64,000 nt of DNA, from assembly GCF_008056315.1 (NCBI RefSeq), contig NZ_VRKQ01000008.1, positions 310,001 to 374,000 of the forward strand, read 5' to 3'. This document shows positions 54,649 to 62,356 of the stretch, piece by piece. Position 1 is the stretch's first letter; the number at the start of each line of letters is the position of its first letter. Origin of the DNA: Seonamhaeicola maritimus. Lineage in GTDB: Bacteria; Bacteroidota; Bacteroidia; Flavobacteriales; Flavobacteriaceae. The position numbers were made by a program, and so were the translations under genes. The notes beneath the pieces are model-generated. The model saw only the letters and a program-made list of their open reading frames with translations, made no database searches and was not told the origin of the DNA.

Positions 54649-55923
54649 ATGCCAAACACTGAAACTAAAAATTCGTTTTTAAAAAAGATAATTGCTTTAG
54701 TCCTAGGTTTTGGCCCTGGAATATTTGCCATTGGTTATACTATTGGCACAGGTAGTGTTACTTCAATGATTGTAGCAGGAAGTACCTATGGTATGCAATT
54801 GCTTTGGGTATTACTATTAAGTTGTTTGTTTTCCGGAATTTTAATGTTTGCTTATGGAAACTATGGATTAATAACAGGAGAAACAGGACTGTATGGTTTC
54901 AAGAAGTATATTAAAGGAGGTAAAGTACTTGCTATTATGGTAATCATTGGTATTTCCTTCGGGCAGTGGAATTCTTTAATGGGTATTCTTGGTATTTCTG
55001 CTAATATGCTTTATGAAATATTTGCAATGAATTTTGAGGGGCTAGTAGATTATAAATATGAAACCGTTTTAATAATAGCCATTGTTATTATTGCTGTTTT
55101 TTATGGTTTGTTATTAGTAGGGAAGTACACATTTTTTGAAAAGATATTGGTCATTTTTGTGACTTTTATGGCACTTTCATTTATTATTTCTCTGTTTTTT
55201 GTGTATCCATTACCAAAAGATGTGGTTATGGGATTAATACCATCCATTCCAGAGGTTCCAGGTGGTAAAATGATGGTGGCGGCTTTTGTTGGAACTACTA
55301 TGGCGGCAGCTACATTCTTGTCGCGCCCACTATTTGTAAAAGGAAAAGGATGGACCATAAAAGATCTAAAACGCCAAAAGAATGATGCTATAACAGCGGC
55401 TATTTTAGTGTTTGTAATTAGTGGTGTAGTTATGGCAGTAGCATGTGGTGCTTTGTTTCATCAAGGCAAACCAGTAACTCAAGTACTAGATATGGCAAAT
55501 ACTTTAGAACCAGTAGCTGGTAGTTTGGCGGTTAGTATTTTCTTTTTTGGAACATTAAGTGCAGGTTTATCATCAATATTTCCTTGTTTATTAATAGCGC
55601 CTTTGCTGTTAGCCGATTATCAATCAGGAACGCTAGATACCAGTTCACGCCAATTTAAAATCATCACATTTATTGCTTGTTTAGTAGCGCTTATTGTGCC
55701 AGTATTTGGAGCAAACCCTATTGAAATGCAGATTTTATCTCAGGTGTTCAATGTGTTTGTTTTACCCATTGTTATTCTTGGAATCATATTCTTGGTTAAC
55801 AATAAAAAAGTCATGAAAGGTTATAAAACTAGTCTTTTTGTAAATATTGGCTTATTTGCTTCATTGCTTTTCGCTTGTATTATTTCGTATAATGGGGTTT
55901 TGGCATTGTTTGAATATTTTTAA
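54649..55923 (+). CDS. Nramp-fold membrane transporter lacking the canonical metal-binding motifs
   Basis: 424-residue polytopic protein with about 11 membrane helices, recognisable as Nramp-related from the GFGPGIFAIGY ... STYGMQLLWVLLLS first and second helices and overall layout. In canonical Nramp metal transporters helix 1 has DPGN and helix 6 has an MPH motif. Here the helix 1 position reads TIGTGS (31-36) and helix 6 reads GTTMAAATFLSR (215-226), so the metal ligands appear lost. It sits within the alginate operon where an inner membrane transporter for unsaturated uronate products would be expected. That substrate is an inference; a Mg2+-like or other cation cargo is also possible. 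Confidence 0.82.
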   Translation: MPNTETKNSFLKKIIALVLGFGPGIFAIGYTIGTGSVTSMIVAGSTYGMQLLWVLLLSCLFSGILMFAYGNYGLITGETGLYGFKKYIKGGKVLAIMVIIGISFGQWNSLMGILGISANMLYEIFAMNFEGLVDYKYETVLIIAIVIIAVFYGLLLVGKYTFFEKILVIFVTFMALSFIISLFFVYPLPKDVVMGLIPSIPEVPGGKMMVAAFVGTTMAAATFLSRPLFVKGKGWTIKDLKRQKNDAITAAILVFVISGVVMAVACGALFHQGKPVTQVLDMANTLEPVAGSLAVSIFFFGTLSAGLSSIFPCLLIAPLLLADYQSGTLDTSSRQFKIITFIACLVALIVPVFGANPIEMQILSQVFNVFVLPIVILGIIFLVNNKKVMKGYKTSLFVNIGLFASLLFACIISYNGVLALFEYF

Positions 55924-55974
55924 TGTCATATGCTATTAAGAAAGTGATTTTAAAATGAATAAAATTTAGTTTAT

Positions 55975-57087
55975 ATGAATAAATTTATTGTCAAAGTAAG
56001 CTCGTTGGTGTTAATTCTTGGTGTCTTATTAGTGCTAAATAGTTGTAAGAAAAATTTAAAAGAGCAGGATGCTTCAATAAGCTCTAGTACTGCTAAAAAA
56101 GAAGACAATAAAGCACTTTTTGCAAGCGATGTTATTTCGTTTTCCAACCATTGGAATTTAATTTTAGGTGATGGCTCAAATGCAGGTCATCCAAACAATT
56201 TTGAACATAAAGATTTCTTTTATACCACAAATTATGACAAAGTGAATTGGGTCGTTTTTAAATCGCCTAATGGAGGCGATACACATGGAACTTCAAACAA
56301 TACAAGAACCGAATTGGCTCAGGTGAAAAAATGGTATCCTGCAACTGCTGATGATAAACTAACGGCTACACTCAAAGTAATGAATGTGTCGGCTACTGGT
56401 GATGCTCGTGTAGCGGCTTCGTATGCTGTAGTTGTAGGTCAGATTCATAGCGCTGATGAATTTGAAAACGAACCGCTAAAAATATTCTACAAAAAATTCC
56501 CTGGTCATACCAAAGGTTCGGTGTTTTGGCATTACGAAATCAACACGGCAGGTGATGATAATTCAGGGAGATGGGATTATTCAACGGCAGTTTGGGGCAA
56601 CGATTTCTCTGTTGTTGGCTCTACTGAAAACACCTATCCAGAAGAGCCTAAGGTCGGCATTGCATTGGGCGAAGAATTTAGTTATGAAATCGTGGTTAAG
56701 GATGGTATTATGAGTTTAAAATTTAGTAGCGATGGGCACGAAACTAAAACGTTTACAAAAAACTTATTAGTATCTGAATATACAACTACTGCTGATATTC
56801 CTCAGCAAACTAAAGATTTATTCTTTCCTATTGGTCAGGACGGTGTAGAACGTAAAAATGCCTACGCTGGCGAAGGTTGTTTTTTCAAGCTAGGTTCTTA
56901 CAATCAGACGAATGGAAAATCTCCTGAAGTAAACAGAAACTGGTGTTCTGGAGCTGAGACGCATGCTGGTGATATTCAAAAACAATATAAAGACGGAAAC
57001 TATGCTGAAGTTTGGTTTAAAAAAGCAAGTATTCAGGTAAGTGATGCAGCTGTATCTAATGAAGGCTATTTTACTAAAAATGATTAA
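55975..57087 (+). CDS. PL7 family alginate lyase lipoprotein 2
   Basis: 370-residue lipoprotein (lipobox VLNSC, Cys about residue 24) homologous to the PL7 gene at 51691. Catalytic blocks: RTELAQ with Arg111, VGQIHS with Gln156 and His158, and FFKLGSYNQ with Tyr309. It differs by an extra Cys-containing insertion after the last block (PEVNRNWCSGAETHAGD) and a 15-residue tail. The pair probably arose by duplication within the operon and may differ in block preference or mode of action. It follows the transporter after 51 bases. Confidence 0.92.
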   Translation: MNKFIVKVSSLVLILGVLLVLNSCKKNLKEQDASISSSTAKKEDNKALFASDVISFSNHWNLILGDGSNAGHPNNFEHKDFFYTTNYDKVNWVVFKSPNGGDTHGTSNNTRTELAQVKKWYPATADDKLTATLKVMNVSATGDARVAASYAVVVGQIHSADEFENEPLKIFYKKFPGHTKGSVFWHYEINTAGDDNSGRWDYSTAVWGNDFSVVGSTENTYPEEPKVGIALGEEFSYEIVVKDGIMSLKFSSDGHETKTFTKNLLVSEYTTTADIPQQTKDLFFPIGQDGVERKNAYAGEGCFFKLGSYNQTNGKSPEVNRNWCSGAETHAGDIQKQYKDGNYAEVWFKKASIQVSDAAVSNEGYFTKND

Positions 57088-57108
57088 AATAATTTTGGAA
57101 TAAACATT

Positions 57109-57873
57109 ATGAAAAATAAATTAACTGGCAAAAACATACTTATTACAGCAGGTGCTCAAGGCATAGGGGAATCAATCACTAAACACTTTATAGATAGTGG
57201 TGCTAATGTTGCAATTCACTATTTTTCTAGTGCTGATACTGCCAACCAATTGAAAGCGTATGCTATTAGCAAAGGGCAAAAAGCTGTTGCCATTAGTGGT
57301 GATTTAACTAATGAAACGGATGCAAATGCTTTGGTAGATAAAGCTGTTGAGGCTTTTGGTGGTCTAGACATATTAATCAATAATGCAGGATCACTTGTTG
57401 CCCGCAGAATGCTCAACGAAATGGAAACTGAATTCTGGAATAAGGTTATGGATATTAACCTCACCTCTATGATGTTTGTAACGCGAGCTGCATCACCGCA
57501 TCTAGCAAAAAACGAGGACAGCAGTATAGTCAATTTAGCATCACTTGCAGGTCGAAAAGGAGGGCACCCAGGTTCTCTAGTGTATTCTACTAGTAAAGGA
57601 GCTATCTTAACGTTTACAAGAGCGCTTTCTTCTGAATTGGGTCCTCAAGGAACAAGGGTTAATGCCGTTGCTCCAGGTCTTATTCTTGGGACTTCATTTC
57701 ACAATACACATACAACAAAGGAGTCAGCGGCTGAAACAACGGCTGGTATCCCAATCCAACGAGCAGGTAACGCCGATGATGTAGCAAGAGCAGTATTATA
57801 TTTAGCATCCGAATACGACGGATTTATTACTGGAGCCACACTAGACATCAACGGAGGCGTTTACAACATGTAA
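57109..57873 (+). CDS. SDR family oxidoreductase, probable DEH (4-deoxy-L-erythro-5-hexoseulose uronate) reductase
   Basis: 254-residue short-chain dehydrogenase. The cofactor loop reads ITAGAQGIG, a variant of TGxxxGIG. NNAG is intact and the catalytic Tyr159 and Lys163 are in YSTSK, with Ser in NLASLAG. The C terminus ends in NGGVYNM. As the last gene of the alginate operon it probably reduces DEH, the open form of the lyase product, to 2-keto-3-deoxygluconate. Close relatives include other sugar and fatty acid SDRs, so the substrate rests on context. Cytoplasmic; NADH or NADPH preference was not determined. Confidence 0.82.
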   Translation: MKNKLTGKNILITAGAQGIGESITKHFIDSGANVAIHYFSSADTANQLKAYAISKGQKAVAISGDLTNETDANALVDKAVEAFGGLDILINNAGSLVARRMLNEMETEFWNKVMDINLTSMMFVTRAASPHLAKNEDSSIVNLASLAGRKGGHPGSLVYSTSKGAILTFTRALSSELGPQGTRVNAVAPGLILGTSFHNTHTTKESAAETTAGIPIQRAGNADDVARAVLYLASEYDGFITGATLDINGGVYNM

Positions 57874-58041
57874 TTCCCTATTAGTTTTTTGTTTGCAACA
57901 CGGAACGGAGACCGATATTTTAAAATCAGTACTCAAACTAACAAGTGATATATTTCTTTCTTATGATTTACTTTTGTTCTAATTACTTAGCTATCAATGC
58001 ATTAGTTGAATCATTATCAAAATAAACATAGTTAAAATTAT

Positions 58042-58071
58042 TTTGAAAAGTGAATAATATTTGTATTTTTG
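58042..58071 (+). promoter_or_regulatory. Promoter of the modular PL6 gene
   Basis: TTTG at 58042-58045, an 18-base spacer, then TATTTTTG at 58064-58071, matching TTTG/TAnnTTTG. The -7 element runs directly into the operator array. The rest of the 267-base gap after the SDR gene (57874-58041) shows no terminator or other feature I can support. Confidence 0.75.
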
Positions 58072-58107
58072 GTAAACCAAAATTGGTAAACCAGTGTGGT
58101 TAACCAA
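58069..58107. promoter_or_regulatory. Triple palindromic operator, copy 2
   Basis: Units TTGGTAAACCAA (58069-58080), TTGGTAAACCAG (58083-58094) and GTGGTTAACCAA (58096-58107). Spacing is 14 then 13 bp. Same placement over the -7 element and transcription start as copies 1 and 3. Confidence 0.85.
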
Positions 58108-58140
58108 TAAAAAATTCTCCATTAAACTAAATATTTAGTC

Positions 58141-60759
58141 ATGATTAAAATTACCTTTCTCTTAAAAGAGTTTAAACTTATAAATAATCAAGCAGTACTA
58201 TTTGTATTAGCTTTATTATACTCTGTAACGTTGTTTTCTCAAGATATGACCTATAATATTGATGATCCTGAAAAATTAGAGGATCAGACTTACCTGCCCG
58301 GAGATGTAATCATATTGGCAAATAATACTTACAGTTCTGATGCTCGTATAGACTTTGTTGGTAACGGTACGGCAGATAAGCCTATTACATTTAGAGCAGA
58401 AACACCAGGTGGGGTTATTTTTGATAATGGTTTACAAATGAATATTGGTGGAGATTATGTAGTTGTAGATGGTTTTCACTGGCAGGGTGGTTACGGCGCG
58501 AGCAATTTTATTCAATTTAGAAATGGTACTGATTATGCAAATCATAGTACCATTCAGAATTGTGCTATCGATGGTCTGGGAATACATCCAGACGACGTCG
58601 CGGATGATATAGCCGATAATTCGATTACAAAACACAGATGGATTGTATTGTACGGCACTTATAATACGGTAATTAACTGTTCATTTATGAATAAAGTAAG
58701 TGCAGGTGCTTTGATTTTAGCAGAATATCAATACAATGCCGAAGATAATCGTTGCACAACAGTTGGTCATACAATTAGCAATAATTATTTCTATAAATAT
58801 GCGAAAATGGATCCCTCCTTAAGTAATTCTGGAGATAGTGAAACAATACGAATTGGTACTAGTGAATACCAAAATGTAAATAGTAATGTAACAGTGAGTA
58901 ATAATTATTTTGTTGAGGCCGATGGTGAAAATGAAATTATCACTAACAAAAGTAAAGGCAACATATATACTAATAACACATTTAGAAAATGTAGAGGGTC
59001 TTTAGTATTGCGTCATGGTTCTGATGCCACTGTTGATGGGAATTACTTTTTAGGTCATAATGTTGATGGTACAGGCGGTATTAGAATTACCGATAGTAAC
59101 CATACAATAACAAATAATTACATTCAAGATTGTATAACAGTTGTTGACCAAGCCAAGTGGAATAACGGTATCACGTTTATAGGAGGCGGCAGTAGTGCTG
59201 CTGTTGTTTGTTCTTCTACAAGTACTTCAAACGGCTATCAAAAATCTGAAAATATTAACGTTTCTAATAATACCATTATAAATACTAATGCACCACTGTA
59301 TTATAATGAAGATAAAGGGTCTACCGATCCAACCGGAACAGTGTCTAATAACTTAATTTATTTTGAAGATAATAGTGCTCCAAGGCATTCAGATGTAATT
59401 TCGGGTGATAGTGCTAGTGCATTTGATAACCTTGGTACCTCATTAACTTATTCTGGAAATGTTTATACAGGGACTATGCTAGGTGCTACGACCACAGGTT
59501 TTTCTGAAGAGAATGCAATTACTGCAACTCCCGATGGTGAGATCTTTACGTTTTCAGGAACTAGTTCTGCAGGTAAAGGTGCCGATATGGGAGCTTATGC
59601 CCCAACAACAGATGAAATGGTTGGTTACGGCATTGGTGCTTGTTTTATAGATCATGATGGTGACTCTATACTTGATGGTGATTGTACTATTGAAGTTATA
59701 GAATCTTTAACTGTTAGTAGTTTGTCTCCACTTGTGCCAGAGGCTGGTAGTTATGATGTTACAGTTAATGCTAATGTAGGTTGGTCTGCAGTGTCTAATG
59801 ATGGGTGGATTTCTATTGATGTTACATCAGGTACTGGAAATGCAACAGTTTCTGTTACAGTAACTGAAAATGCAACAACTACTGAAAGAGTTGGTACGGT
59901 AACATTTACTCAAGACCCCGGAGGTGATGGTATTGTTAGAATTTTAACGGTTACTCAAGAAGGGGCAGATTTAACGTCCTTGTATGATCTTATTAATGAT
60001 GTGTCTGGAGGTGGGCCAGTTTCTATTCATTCTTGGTCTACAGAATTTAATCCTGGAAAACCTGAAGAGAATGTATATAAAACTCTAGATAAAGTTAATT
60101 CCAATTCATCTATTTGGGCCGCAGAAGATGGTGCACTTGTTGGTGGAGATTACAAAGGAGATGGCGAATACATTATTTATGATTTGGGTGCTGATTACGA
60201 TCTAGATTTAATACAGTTTAGCACCACCGATAAATCTGATCCTTTTGGATATCAAGTTTGGATGTCAACCACAGGAACAGATCCCGGAGATTTCACTATG
60301 ATATTGCCAACTACTGGAGCCCTGTTATTAACAACAAAAACCGGCACAAATGATTTCAATCAATATGAAATTACAGAAACTGCGCGCTATGTAAAAATGA
60401 TTGGTTTTGGAAGATTTAATAGTGCTGGAGATACAAGAACAAGCGCTTGGAGTACTATTGCAGAAATTGAATTCTTTGGCACTCAAAATGGCTTATCAAC
60501 TACCGATATAGATTTAGATAGTGTATCTATATTTCCTGTACCGTCTAAAAATATTTTAAATATTAAAACCTCGGGAGTTGGTATTAGTAAAGTTCATGTC
60601 TATAGTTTAGATGGTAGACATGTGCTAAACAAAGTTGAAAGTACTCCTAAATCTGAAACTTCGCTTGATATTTCATCATTATCAAACGGAACCTATCTTA
60701 TTAATTTTTCGAATGAAAATGGTTTAAGTGCATCTAAAATGATCATTGTTTCTCATTAA
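58141..60759 (+). CDS. Modular T9SS-secreted PL6 alginate lyase with BACON, discoidin-like and sorting domains
   Basis: 872-residue exported protein. A signal peptide ends near residue 35 (LFSQ), preceded by an unusually long N region. A PL6 beta-helix (about 40-500) carries Lys270 (EIITNKSKGN) and Arg291 (LRHGS), the same 21-residue spacing as its paralogues. A BACON-type domain (about 522-610, with GWISIDVTSGTGNATVSVTV) is followed by an F5/8 type C or CBM32-like sugar-binding domain (about 615-785). A type IX secretion sorting domain (about 790-872) ends the protein. Unlike the two lipoprotein PL6s it should be released or anchored through T9SS. It forms its own unit with promoter and operator. 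Confidence 0.88.
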   Translation: MIKITFLLKEFKLINNQAVLFVLALLYSVTLFSQDMTYNIDDPEKLEDQTYLPGDVIILANNTYSSDARIDFVGNGTADKPITFRAETPGGVIFDNGLQMNIGGDYVVVDGFHWQGGYGASNFIQFRNGTDYANHSTIQNCAIDGLGIHPDDVADDIADNSITKHRWIVLYGTYNTVINCSFMNKVSAGALILAEYQYNAEDNRCTTVGHTISNNYFYKYAKMDPSLSNSGDSETIRIGTSEYQNVNSNVTVSNNYFVEADGENEIITNKSKGNIYTNNTFRKCRGSLVLRHGSDATVDGNYFLGHNVDGTGGIRITDSNHTITNNYIQDCITVVDQAKWNNGITFIGGGSSAAVVCSSTSTSNGYQKSENINVSNNTIINTNAPLYYNEDKGSTDPTGTVSNNLIYFEDNSAPRHSDVISGDSASAFDNLGTSLTYSGNVYTGTMLGATTTGFSEENAITATPDGEIFTFSGTSSAGKGADMGAYAPTTDEMVGYGIGACFIDHDGDSILDGDCTIEVIESLTVSSLSPLVPEAGSYDVTVNANVGWSAVSNDGWISIDVTSGTGNATVSVTVTENATTTERVGTVTFTQDPGGDGIVRILTVTQEGADLTSLYDLINDVSGGGPVSIHSWSTEFNPGKPEENVYKTLDKVNSNSSIWAAEDGALVGGDYKGDGEYIIYDLGADYDLDLIQFSTTDKSDPFGYQVWMSTTGTDPGDFTMILPTTGALLLTTKTGTNDFNQYEITETARYVKMIGFGRFNSAGDTRTSAWSTIAEIEFFGTQNGLSTTDIDLDSVSIFPVPSKNILNIKTSGVGISKVHVYSLDGRHVLNKVESTPKSETSLDISSLSNGTYLINFSNENGLSASKMIIVSH

Positions 60760-60793
60760 TTGACTGAAACACAAATATTTTAACAAAATAAAA

Positions 60794-60824
60794 TTTGGAA
60801 AACGTCTAATAATAATTATATTTG
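60794..60824 (+). promoter_or_regulatory. Promoter of the T9SS protein / third PL6 unit
   Basis: TTTG at 60794-60797, a 19-base spacer and TATATTTG at 60817-60824, again a full consensus match running into the operator array, 103 bases before the gene. Confidence 0.85.
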
Positions 60825-60859
60825 GGAAACCAAATTGGTTTACCAGTTTGGTTTCCCAA
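60822..60859. promoter_or_regulatory. Triple palindromic operator, copy 3
   Basis: Units TTGGGAAACCAA (60822-60833), TTGGTTTACCAG (60835-60846) and TTGGTTTCCCAA (60848-60859) with a 13-bp period. As in copy 1, units 1 and 3 are exact reverse complements, although their inner bases differ from copy 1. That compensatory change supports selection for symmetry. Confidence 0.88.
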
Positions 60860-60926
60860 AAAACATTAGCTTTTAGCCTTTCTTATTTATGTTCATTTTT
60901 AGTTTCTAACCTTTAAATTATATAGT

Positions 60927-62270
60927 ATGAAAACAAAATTACTTTTTACATTATTGCTAATTACTTTTTTAGGGTATTCGCAAACTTATGATAATACTAA
61001 ATATTGGATAAGTGAAATAGTAGCAAGCTCACCAAACAGTTCAAGTGGTTTTATAAATGATTCTGATAATGCGTCATTAGAGCCATATCAGTCTGATGTA
61101 GATGATGTTATAGAATACTATGAATTTAGAGGAACACCAAATGCCACAATAGAAAATGATGTATACTTTATTGCAATTGATGGCGATGATGAGGCTGTAG
61201 GAGATGTGCAAGATGCAATAGATTTAAGTGGTTTGCAATTTGGAGCGAATGGAATTTTAGTTATAGTTGCAGATGTTACAATGAACAATGGTACTGGTGC
61301 AGTAGACTTGGTTGGTCTTGATATTAGTGGTACTAAGTGGATTAACCCTTGGGCTACGGCTTTGGCGAGTTCTGGTGCTAACGTTGTTACTGTACAATTA
61401 GTTGCAGATACTATAGATTGGACCGATGAAAACCCAAGTGACGGGACTAATGAAACTCTGAATAAATTCAATATTTCTTCTAGAACACCGGATATAGGGT
61501 ATGATGGTAGTTTTAATGACCAGAGTTCTACATATATGATTGTGAAATCAACTGCAGGTAACCCAAAAAACGAACTTGTTGATACTACAGGTCCTGATGG
61601 CGTACTTGATGGTGCAGCTACAGCTTGGACTATTTATGATGCGGTTACTATCCTGGATGATGATGATACTACAGAATATGCTTATAGCGGAATTATTTTT
61701 GCTGAAGATCCTGATGGAGCCCTACCAGTTGCTCAAACTATCGTTTATGATACTTCTACTTTCCCGTCTGCCTCAATAGTAGCCCTTAACCAGTATCCTA
61801 GTTATGTGGCAAGACAGGGAACTAAGACTGGGAATTCAGCGACTATGGATGCTATTCATAATGATGATTGGATGGCCGGTCGTTTAAATTCACTTTCATA
61901 TCCTGATTGGGGATTCAGTAGTACGGATGATAGAAATTTTCCAGCAGATCCATTGCAAAGTTCAAATCTTAGCGATCATGGGGCAACAATTGGAGAAGTT
62001 AATGTTGATTTTGCTGCACTTTCAAATGAAGATTTTATTGCGTCAAACTTCAAAATATACCCTAACCCTGCTAAGGATATTGTAACAATAGAATCTAACA
62101 ATATTGAAGTGTCATCAATAAAAATTTATGACATTTTAGGTAAACAAGTTTTTGCACAAAAAGGGTTAGCTTCTAAGGAATTAAATATCTCTCATCTTAA
62201 TTCAGGAATATATGTTTTAAGAATAGACACCTTTGAAGGTGCTCTAAACAAAAAAATAGTAGTTGAATAG
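60927..62270 (+). CDS. T9SS-secreted protein of unknown function in the alginate regulon
   Basis: 447-residue exported protein with signal peptide (1-19, FLGYSQ). The mature part is Asp/Asn-rich and has no lyase motif. Residues about 30-150 (ISEIVASSP ... EYYEFRGTPNATIE ... DLSGLQFGANGILVI) resemble, from memory, the N-terminal lamin-tail-like domain found in many secreted marine bacterial proteins. The region 240-375 is unassigned. The last 75 residues (FKIYPNPAKDIVTIES to the end) are a T9SS type A sorting domain. It has its own operator-controlled promoter and is followed by a hairpin and a PL6 lyase, so a role in alginate binding or handling at the surface is plausible but unproven. Confidence 0.75.
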   Translation: MKTKLLFTLLLITFLGYSQTYDNTKYWISEIVASSPNSSSGFINDSDNASLEPYQSDVDDVIEYYEFRGTPNATIENDVYFIAIDGDDEAVGDVQDAIDLSGLQFGANGILVIVADVTMNNGTGAVDLVGLDISGTKWINPWATALASSGANVVTVQLVADTIDWTDENPSDGTNETLNKFNISSRTPDIGYDGSFNDQSSTYMIVKSTAGNPKNELVDTTGPDGVLDGAATAWTIYDAVTILDDDDTTEYAYSGIIFAEDPDGALPVAQTIVYDTSTFPSASIVALNQYPSYVARQGTKTGNSATMDAIHNDDWMAGRLNSLSYPDWGFSSTDDRNFPADPLQSSNLSDHGATIGEVNVDFAALSNEDFIASNFKIYPNPAKDIVTIESNNIEVSSIKIYDILGKQVFAQKGLASKELNISHLNSGIYVLRIDTFEGALNKKIVVE

Positions 62271-62292
62271 TAAGTAGTATAGTTTAGTTGAC

Positions 62293-62330
62293 AAAAGAAG
62301 GTCTTTATTAATAAGTAAAGGCTTTCTTTT
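62293..62330 (+). terminator. Terminator-like hairpin, second copy of the PL6 leader element
   Basis: 15-bp stem (AAAAGAAGGTCTTTA with TAAAGGCTTTCTTTT, two G-T pairs), loop of eight bases, T-rich end. It lies 22 bases after the T9SS protein stop and 26 bases before the PL6 start. It matches the element at 49285-49320 closely. It could terminate or attenuate transcription from the upstream gene into the lyase, since no separate promoter or operator is seen between the two genes. Confidence 0.75.
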
Positions 62331-62356
62331 TATCTCAATTATTTTAAAATTCTTTT

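Noticed and set aside
61118-61471. 117-residue frame antisense within the T9SS protein gene
   Set aside because: Ser/Thr/Pro-rich shadow of Asp-, Asn- and Gly-rich codons, with no signal or family.
61576-61779. 67-residue Leu/Met-rich frame in the +1 register of the T9SS protein gene
   Set aside because: Composition is what a shifted reading of GAT/GGT-rich codons produces.
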